Shown here: piece by piece, positions 1-5,053 of the stretch | Position numbering within the stretch: position 1 is the stretch's first letter | Layout of the letters: the number at the start of each line of letters is the position of its first letter | DNA from: Bacteroidales bacterium | GTDB lineage: Bacteria; Bacteroidota; Bacteroidia; Bacteroidales; JAADJA01 | Length of the DNA stretch: 5,053 bases | Assembly (NCBI GenBank): GCA_030635465.1 | Contig: DAOVYU010000140.1 | Coordinates: forward strand, 1 to 5,053 | Direction: 5' to 3' | Translations under genes and position numbers: made by a program | The notes under the pieces: model-generated | Databases searched by the model: none | What the model was told of the DNA's origin: nothing | What the model saw: only the letters and a program-made list of their open reading frames with translations

Positions 1-766
1 AAGTAAATGAGGCTGCTTCAAAAGCTGGGAACATTTCGCCACGTCCAAATAATCCCAATTCTCCACCATTTTTAGCAGATCCAGGATCTTCAGAATACAA
101 AATTGCCAGTGTAGCAAAAGTTTCGCCGTTAATAACTCGCAGACGAAATTCGCGCAATTTATTTTTTACTTTCTCAGTCTCTTCATAATTAATGGGAGGT
201 AGCTTAACAATCTGAGCCATTTCTACTTCAGAGTTAATCAATGGCAGACTGTCACTTGGAATCTTTCTAAAAAAAGACCTCACTTCAGAAGGTGTAATGG
301 TTACATTAGCAGTAATGGTTTGTTGAACGTTTTCAACCCTAATCAATTCCCGTACCTGTTCCCTTAATTCTTCTTTAAATTCTATTATTGTCTTTTGGTA
401 ATACTCTTCAAATTTTTCAGGAGAACCGATCATAGAAATATAATGCCTTAATCTTCTATCCATTTCAGCTTCAACCTGTCCGTCCGAAACTTCAACACTA
501 TCCAGTTCAGCCTGGTTTAGTAATAGTTTCTGATATAACATAGTTTCAAACAACGAACACTTTATTTCAGCACCACCGGTCGATATCCCCGACTCCATTT
601 TGTATTGCATGTATTGTGCTTCCACTTCCGATTCGAGGATAATATTACTACCCACAACAGCAATAACCTGGTCAATGACTTTACCATTTTCCTGACCAAA
701 AACGAGATTGCTCATCAAAAATAAGACTACAACCTGCAATATTTTTAACTTAAAATTAATTTGCAT
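1..766 (-). CDS. surA: SurA-like periplasmic peptidyl-prolyl isomerase/chaperone (3' end outside window)
   Basis: The reading frame is open from an ATG at 766 to the window edge, giving 255 residues without a stop; SurA proteins usually have about 430-460, so the C-terminal part is missing. Residues 1-25 form a signal peptide: basic start, hydrophobic core around residues 9-22, and a likely cut near FGQ-E. Residues 28-150 resemble the SurA N-terminal chaperone domain, opening with the typical VIDQVIAVVGSNIILESEVE stretch. A parvulin domain starts near residue 178 and includes SEDPGSAKNGGELG and the GEMFPAFE segment, ending at the cut. The domain's first strand reads EMAQIVK, with Gln where active parvulins usually have His, so this first domain may be inactive as an isomerase, as is known for one parvulin domain of E. 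coli SurA. By family it binds unfolded outer-membrane proteins in the periplasm. It follows the lipoprotein gene after 101 bases with no convincing promoter, so it is probably the distal gene of the same operon. Confidence 0.9.
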   Translation of the reverse strand, partial: MQINFKLKILQVVVLFLMSNLVFGQENGKVIDQVIAVVGSNIILESEVEAQYMQYKMESGISTGGAEIKCSLFETMLYQKLLLNQAELDSVEVSDGQVEAEMDRRLRHYISMIGSPEKFEEYYQKTIIEFKEELREQVRELIRVENVQQTITANVTITPSEVRSFFRKIPSDSLPLINSEVEMAQIVKLPPINYEETEKVKNKLREFRLRVINGETFATLAILYSEDPGSAKNGGELGLFGRGEMFPAFEAASFT

Positions 767-867
767 AATACTTTTATAGAACATTCCTGAACCTTATACT
801 ATTTAGTTTTCAGTAACATATTTAATGATATACTAACAATTAATACCATTAAAAAGTATATTGTTCT

Positions 868-1707
868 TTAATAAATTTCAAACTCATTATTCTCGAGGGC
901 AGATTGAAAAACTTCATCGCGCATCTTACTGATGATATCCAGTTTTCGTTTATTAATGATAATTTGTTTGATATTTTCTTTTTCAAAACTCAATGGAGAA
1001 ACACCATCTTTTATTTTAAAGTCAGAAAAGTTTACAAAATAGACAAACTCCTCATTCGTAATTTCAATTCTGCGGTGATTTTTCAGGTAAGCCTCCTTGT
1101 TATATGTGTTTATCGGGACATACTTTAATACATCGTCGAACAATATCCAGGTTTCATCATCCAAATAAAATAGATCCGCCAGACTTTCAATATATACCTC
1201 AACAGAATCTCTATATTCCGGGATATTGGAATTAAAAAATCTTCTAACCTTTCTTAACTCTGGAATTTTGCTATTAAAACGCGCATAATAAACCTTTACA
1301 ATATTATCCTTTAATTGAAAATTACCAACATTCTCATTGTAGTAGTCTTCTATTTCTACATCCGAAACAATAATATCCAGTCGTTGATTGATTAGTTTTG
1401 TTTCATAACTATATATGATAAGGGAATTTCTATAGTCTTCCAGTTGATTTTCAAACAGCATGTCCTCTTCCAACAAATTTCGTTGGGCCTTGTATAAAAT
1501 TATCTTTTCAGATACCCAACTATTGATATAATTCTGAGCAATAAGTATACTATCCTTTGCTTTGGTACCTTGAGGAATAAAATCTTTTAACTCCGATTCA
1601 TACAAGTATTCATCATATACCCTTGCAAGCACATTTTCAGAACTTTTATTAGCCCCGCCAAAACAAGAGCTAAGAATGATTAATACCGGTAGAATAAATT
1701 TCTTCAA
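868..1707 (-). CDS. SurA/PpiC-related lipoprotein lacking a catalytic parvulin domain
   Basis: This is a 279-residue lipoprotein. Residues 1-15 are a short lipoprotein signal: MKK, a hydrophobic core, then lipobox LSSC with the acylated Cys at 15. The following residues carry no acidic cluster, which suggests an inner-facing envelope position rather than surface export. Residues 24-115 look like the helical N-terminal domain of SurA/PpiC proteins. From residue 117 (EIEDYYNENVGNF) it matches the lead-in to a parvulin domain, but the expected active-site strand reads VKVYYARFN without His. The GG(E/D)LG and FGYHI-type motifs are also absent. The tail (SPLSFEKENIKQIIINKRK) resembles the C-terminal chaperone helix of the family. 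I infer a chaperone or accessory factor without isomerase activity. The start is TTG at 1707: an in-frame TAA at 1719-1717 blocks extension, and the first internal Met is residue 83, too late to keep the signal. Nine bases separate it from the upstream stop, so translational coupling is likely. The exact function is unknown. Confidence 0.78.
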   Translation of the reverse strand: MKKFILPVLIILSSCFGGANKSSENVLARVYDEYLYESELKDFIPQGTKAKDSILIAQNYINSWVSEKIILYKAQRNLLEEDMLFENQLEDYRNSLIIYSYETKLINQRLDIIVSDVEIEDYYNENVGNFQLKDNIVKVYYARFNSKIPELRKVRRFFNSNIPEYRDSVEVYIESLADLFYLDDETWILFDDVLKYVPINTYNKEAYLKNHRRIEITNEEFVYFVNFSDFKIKDGVSPLSFEKENIKQIIINKRKLDIISKMRDEVFQSALENNEFEIY

Positions 1708-1716
1708 GAAAATATT

Positions 1717-3708
1717 TTAATTTACTATTTCGGTCAGGACCTCTTCGTACACAAAGAAAGTATACTTTTCACGTAATTCCTTGATCCACTCCTGTTCAAG
1801 GTATTCCTGATAGCCAGCTGTAATCAGTCCCCTCGACTCATTAAAAGTTTTGGGTTCAGGAGATACTTTGCCATGTACAACAACAAAAACTGTTTTTCCT
1901 TTATAAGATTTATTGTCTGTTATTCCTTTTTTCCATTTAATAGAATCAATCAAGTCGTCGTCATTTTTCTGAAATTTCTTATGCTCTGTGCGAACAATAT
2001 CCAAAGAGTCCTGGTTAACCTGTGAAATGATATCTTCCTCACTTAAACCTTTTGAAGCAATTTCTCGTGTACTTTTTACAAAAGATGTATCATTAAATGA
2101 ATAAATAGTTGCATCCAATCGGGTATCCCACATGAAATCATTTTTATGAAGATCATAATAATTTTTCAAGCCAACAGTATCTCTGGTTGCAAATGTCCAG
2201 ATCTTTTCATTTGTTAGTTCGAATAGCAAGATACCATCCCTATATTCTTTAACAATCGCTTTAAATTCAGGATACTTTTCTTCAAGTTTGCTATCTTCAT
2301 ATGCTTTACATTCCTCATCAGAAAATTCCTTGAACTTTTTATTTATAAATTCATTCAAATTTTCTTCTTTCCCAATTTTTTGATTATTTTGAATGAAAGC
2401 AGCAAATTCCTGTTGTGAATAGGTTCTATCACCCAATGTAAAAACTATAAAGTTAAGGGTAATATTTTCAGGAACTACCCATTTTCCTTTATAAATTGAA
2501 GAATCGATTAACTCATACATTCCATTCAGGCCTTCTTCATTTACTGTATAATTATATTCCTTTTTTATGTCACTAATGATAATATCACGACTCTTTTGAG
2601 CTCTTTTATCTTTTTTTAATCGTTTGGACATTTCAGGTTCCTCCTCTTCAAATGATTTAATTCCTGATTTTCCATATAGTTTAATAATGTGCCAGCCATA
2701 TGAAGTAAGAACAGGTTCTGCCACATCCCCTGAGTCACTCATGGTACTAATTTCCTGGATAAACTCAGGAACCATACGGTTCACATTAAATTTAGGTAAC
2801 AATCCTCCTTTGGCTGCTGATCCCTTATCATCTGAATATTCAGTAACCAGATCTTCAAAACTTTCACCATTTTTTATTCGTTGATACAATGAGTCAGCTT
2901 TTTTCTCTAGATAAACAGAATCTTTTTGTGTTGAATTTTCTGGCATTTGAAGAAATAGATGAGCTACTTCCACAGATCCCTGTGCAGGAATTCTATCGGT
3001 AATTTTAATTATATGATAGCCGAAATCAGATCTAACAGGATCAGATACCTCACCAACTGCTGTATTATATGCACCGGTTTCAAATGGGTATACCATATCA
3101 AAAACAGTGAAATAACCAAGATCGCCTCCATTACCAGGAATGGTTCTGTTATTTCTTGGAGATACCCTGTCACTGGCTGAAGGATCATCTGACATCAGCT
3201 TAGCAACTTTCGCAAAATCCTCTCCTCCTTCTACACGTTTTTTGGCTTCCATAACTTTATTATAAGCAGCCAAAGTATCTTGAGGCATAGCAGCAGAACC
3301 TACTTTAATGAGAATATGACTGGCCCTCAAATCTGTTTTCTTGCGTTCATATGCTTCTACCAGTAACTCTTCAATAATCTCTTCATTTACAAAATATGGT
3401 TCAGCCAGTTGCTCCCTGTAACCAGCCAACTCCTCGATAAAAGCAGAAACTGTATCCAATCCTAACTCTTCAGCTTCTTTTACCTTAAGTTTGAAATTAA
3501 TATACAGATCCAGGTATTCTTCTATTGACTTACGGTCTATTTTCTCATCACCCTGAGTATTGTTTTTATTGTAAACATACATAAAATCGTCTACCGTAAT
3601 ATCTTCATCAGCCACTGACAGTAGTACCTGATCATTTTGTGCAAATAAGTTACTTGCGAAAACTAATATCAATCCAATTATTAAAAATCTTAATTTATTC
3701 ATACTCAT
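1717..3708 (-). CDS. Secreted two-domain parvulin-type peptidyl-prolyl cis-trans isomerase (PpiC/SurA family)
   Basis: This 663-residue protein should catalyse proline cis-trans isomerisation and chaperone exported proteins in the periplasm. Residues 1-24 are a signal peptide ending NLFAQ. Residues 28-125 form a helical SurA-like N-terminal region. Parvulin domain 1 spans about 128-237: RASHILIK with His131, SDDPSAS, GNGGDLGYF, and FGYHIIKI with His232. It has a short insert (about 180-191) between the DDPSAS and NGGDLG motifs. Parvulin domain 2 spans about 247-345: EVAHLFLQ with His250, YSDDKGSAAKGG, and YGWHIIKL with His340. Both domains therefore keep the paired His residues of active parvulins. 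Residues 360-663 are charged and mostly helical; near 509-540 a YYDLHKNDF stretch resembles the start of a third, degenerate parvulin unit, and the C-terminal EYLEQEWIKELR segment is SurA-like. Met1 (3708) and Met3 (3702) are both plausible starts and both keep the signal peptide. A TATATTTG element lies upstream. It is the first gene of the likely folding operon; a specific name cannot be assigned. Confidence 0.92.
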   Translation of the reverse strand: MSMNKLRFLIIGLILVFASNLFAQNDQVLLSVADEDITVDDFMYVYNKNNTQGDEKIDRKSIEEYLDLYINFKLKVKEAEELGLDTVSAFIEELAGYREQLAEPYFVNEEIIEELLVEAYERKKTDLRASHILIKVGSAAMPQDTLAAYNKVMEAKKRVEGGEDFAKVAKLMSDDPSASDRVSPRNNRTIPGNGGDLGYFTVFDMVYPFETGAYNTAVGEVSDPVRSDFGYHIIKITDRIPAQGSVEVAHLFLQMPENSTQKDSVYLEKKADSLYQRIKNGESFEDLVTEYSDDKGSAAKGGLLPKFNVNRMVPEFIQEISTMSDSGDVAEPVLTSYGWHIIKLYGKSGIKSFEEEEPEMSKRLKKDKRAQKSRDIIISDIKKEYNYTVNEEGLNGMYELIDSSIYKGKWVVPENITLNFIVFTLGDRTYSQQEFAAFIQNNQKIGKEENLNEFINKKFKEFSDEECKAYEDSKLEEKYPEFKAIVKEYRDGILLFELTNEKIWTFATRDTVGLKNYYDLHKNDFMWDTRLDATIYSFNDTSFVKSTREIASKGLSEEDIISQVNQDSLDIVRTEHKKFQKNDDDLIDSIKWKKGITDNKSYKGKTVFVVVHGKVSPEPKTFNESRGLITAGYQEYLEQEWIKELREKYTFFVYEEVLTEIVN

Positions 3709-3742
3709 TATTGTTTGGGTAATTTTATTGTTTTTCGAGGCG

Positions 3743-3750
3743 CAAATATA
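3743..3750 (-). promoter_or_regulatory. Bacteroidota-type promoter -7 element (TATATTTG) for the folding-factor operon
   Basis: Read on the minus strand, this is TATATTTG followed by C, an exact match to the TAnnTTTG -7 consensus of Bacteroidota housekeeping promoters. It lies 34 bases before the ATG at 3708, so the inferred transcript start near 3736-3739 would leave a leader of about 30 bases. The -33 partner (TTTG/TTG) is poor: about 19 bases upstream there is only a TTCA. I infer that the isomerase, lipoprotein and surA genes can be transcribed separately from guaB. No other promoter this good is visible in either intergenic gap. Confidence 0.55.
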
Positions 3751-3777
3751 GTTTATTAATTATTATAATTGAAGACC

Positions 3778-3803
3778 GAAATAATGTAAAGGAACATTAT
3801 TTC
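3778..3803. repeat. 10-bp perfect inverted repeat in the guaB-isomerase gap
   Basis: The arms GAAATAATGT and ACATTATTTC are exact reverse complements separated by a 6-base loop. In the guaB transcript two G-U pairs could extend the stem to 12. It sits 33 bases past the guaB stop and is centred about 53 bases upstream of the predicted start of the next transcript. Only two of the ten pairs are G-C and no T-run follows in the direction of guaB transcription, so it is a weak candidate for an intrinsic terminator. It could instead be a regulator binding site or a transcript 3'-end stabiliser. In such AT-rich sequence, chance is also possible. Confidence 0.4.
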
Positions 3804-3835
3804 AATTTTTTAGAAAATTTAACATATTAGTGCAA

Positions 3836-5053
3836 CTATCTGCTATAATTTGGAGCCTCCCTTGTAATCGTTATATCATGCGGATGACTTTCAACAACAC
3901 CAGCAGCAGTTATTTTTATAAATTTTGCCTTTTGAAGTTCATTAATATTCTTTGATCCGGTATATCCCATACCTGCCCGTAAACCACCAACCATCTGATG
4001 AATCACTTCAGACAATCCGCCCTTAAAGGGAACCCGGCCGACAATTCCTTCTGGAACCAGTTTTTTTATATCATCTTCCACATCCTGAAAATAGCGATCT
4101 TTCGAACCTTTTTGCATTGCTTCAATAGAACCCATTCCGCGGTATGTTTTATATTTCCTTCCTTCAAAAATGATTGTTTCACCAGGAGATTCATCAACAC
4201 CTGCAAATAAGGATCCGGCCATAATGGTATGTGCACCAGCAGCAATGGCTTTAACAATATCACCTGTGTAACGAATTCCGCCATCAGCAATAATTGGAAT
4301 TCCTGTTCCTTCTAGGCCTTTTGCCACATTATAAATAGCTGTTAGTTGTGGTATGCCAACACCTGCAATAATCCGGGTAGTACAAATGGATCCTGGACCA
4401 ATTCCAACTTTTACAGCACTTACACCTAGTTGTGCCACATTTTTTGCAGCCTCTTCTGTTCCAATATTCCCAATTATCAATTCAGTATCCGGAAATTTAT
4501 TTTTTACTGCCTTTATCACATTCATTACACCTTCCGAATGTCCATGTGCAGTATCAATAACAATAGCATCTACTTCCTCATTTACCAAGGCTGTGACCCT
4601 TTCAATTGTATCACGTGCAACACCTACTGCTGCTGCAACCCGCAATCGACCCCGTTCATCTTTACAAGCATTTGGACGCTCTTTGATCTTTATGATGTCT
4701 TTATAGGTGATAAGGCCTACAAGCTTATAATCGGCATCTACTACCGGTAACTTCTCTATTTTATACTCCTGTAAAATATCAGCAGCCTTTTCAAAATCAG
4801 TAAACTCAGTAGTGGTGATCAGGTTCTCTTTGGTCATCATTTCATCAACAGGTCTATCCTCATCCTTTTCAAATCTTAAATCTCTGTTTGTTACAATACC
4901 AACTAAAACATTATTCTTATCAACAACAGGGATTCCACCAATTTGATATTCACTCATTAATTGAAGGGCATCGCGTACAAGGGCCTCTTTTTCTATGGTG
5001 ATCGGATAAAGGATCATCCCGTTTTCGGCACGTTTTACTTTTTTTACTTCATT
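3836..5053 (-). CDS. guaB: Inosine-5'-monophosphate dehydrogenase (5' end outside window)
   Basis: IMP dehydrogenase oxidises IMP to XMP with NAD+, the committed step of guanine nucleotide synthesis, in the cytoplasm. The frame is open to the window edge: 12 codons (NEVKKVKRAENG) precede the first ATG in view at 5017, and they match the family's segment before the CBS insert. So 5017 is internal, and roughly the first 80 residues are missing from a protein of about 490. Counting from that internal Met, two CBS domains occupy about 8-112 (GGIPVVD, IVTNRDLRF, LPVVDADYKLVGLITYKDI). The barrel resumes with VAAAVGV (127-133), then VIDTAHGHSEGV, the catalytic loop GPGSICTTR with Cys212 (codon 4384-4382), ADGGIRYTGD, YRGMGS, the RY pair of the flap at 308-309, GIVGRVPFKGG, and the C-terminal ESHPHDITITREAPNYS. 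All the expected catalytic segments in view are intact. It ends in TAG, and 127 bases separate it from the isomerase gene. Confidence 0.97.
   Translation of the reverse strand, partial: NEVKKVKRAENGMILYPITIEKEALVRDALQLMSEYQIGGIPVVDKNNVLVGIVTNRDLRFEKDEDRPVDEMMTKENLITTTEFTDFEKAADILQEYKIEKLPVVDADYKLVGLITYKDIIKIKERPNACKDERGRLRVAAAVGVARDTIERVTALVNEEVDAIVIDTAHGHSEGVMNVIKAVKNKFPDTELIIGNIGTEEAAKNVAQLGVSAVKVGIGPGSICTTRIIAGVGIPQLTAIYNVAKGLEGTGIPIIADGGIRYTGDIVKAIAAGAHTIMAGSLFAGVDESPGETIIFEGRKYKTYRGMGSIEAMQKGSKDRYFQDVEDDIKKLVPEGIVGRVPFKGGLSEVIHQMVGGLRAGMGYTGSKNINELQKAKFIKITAAGVVESHPHDITITREAPNYSR

Noticed and set aside
828..861. Inverted repeat ATATACT/AGTATAT with a 20-base loop before the SurA-like gene
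   Set aside because: Seven AT-rich pairs around a long loop are easily expected by chance here. There is no T-run and no convincing TAnnTTTG element in this gap.
868..3708. The isomerase and lipoprotein as one gene split by a nonsense mutation, since they share a frame
   Set aside because: The second part begins with its own complete lipoprotein signal and lipobox, and the first part already ends with a typical C-terminal segment. Two genes is the better reading.
3778..3811. Intrinsic terminator on the plus strand (hairpin followed by six T's at 3806-3811)
   Set aside because: No plus-strand gene leads into it, and the stem is AT-rich. It fits better as a palindrome or as chance.
4066..4290. 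A second minus-strand frame inside guaB
   Set aside because: It is out of frame with guaB and overlaps its catalytic flap region; its translation shows no recognisable domain.
4353..4750. Overlapping plus-strand open frames opposite guaB
   Set aside because: They lie wholly antisense to a strongly supported guaB, have low-complexity or Cys/Ile-rich translations, and show no family motif. The shorter plus-strand frames opposite the other genes were rejected for the same reasons.
3836..5017. An ATG at 5017 as the start of guaB
   Set aside because: The frame continues upstream to the window edge with NEVKKVKRAENG, which fits the IMP dehydrogenase segment before the CBS domains. The true start is outside the window.

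Overview
The window is AT-rich and all four genes lie on the minus strand, so transcription runs from right to left. It most likely comes from a member of the Bacteroidota. The reasons are a TAnnTTTG-type -7 promoter element, no clear purine-rich Shine-Dalgarno sequences, the style of the envelope proteins, and a cluster of SurA/PpiC-type periplasmic folding factors next to guaB. Nothing in the window fixes the genus.

Layout, in the direction of transcription. (1) 5053-3836: guaB, IMP dehydrogenase. Its 5' end lies beyond the window, but the catalytic barrel and both CBS domains are present. (2) 3835-3709: a 127-base gap with a 10-bp perfect inverted repeat and a TATATTTG promoter element. 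(3) 3708-1717: a secreted 663-residue peptidyl-prolyl isomerase with two parvulin domains and a long SurA-like C-terminal region. (4) 1707-868: a 279-residue lipoprotein that starts at TTG nine bases after the preceding stop codon. It looks like a SurA-type chaperone without a catalytic parvulin domain. (5) 766-1: the first 255 residues of a SurA-like isomerase, cut by the window edge inside its first parvulin domain.

Genes 3 to 5 read as one envelope-protein-folding operon. Three successive proteins each have an export signal and SurA/PpiC architecture, and the first two are tightly spaced. By family, they should escort unfolded outer-membrane and secreted proteins through the periplasm. guaB makes XMP for guanine nucleotide synthesis; its link to the cluster is positional, and the gap promoter suggests the folding genes can be transcribed independently. 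I saw no mobile element, CRISPR array, tRNA or rRNA. I found no clearly new system. The points most worth a second look are the lipoprotein with a degenerate isomerase region, its TTG start, and the promoter/palindrome arrangement.
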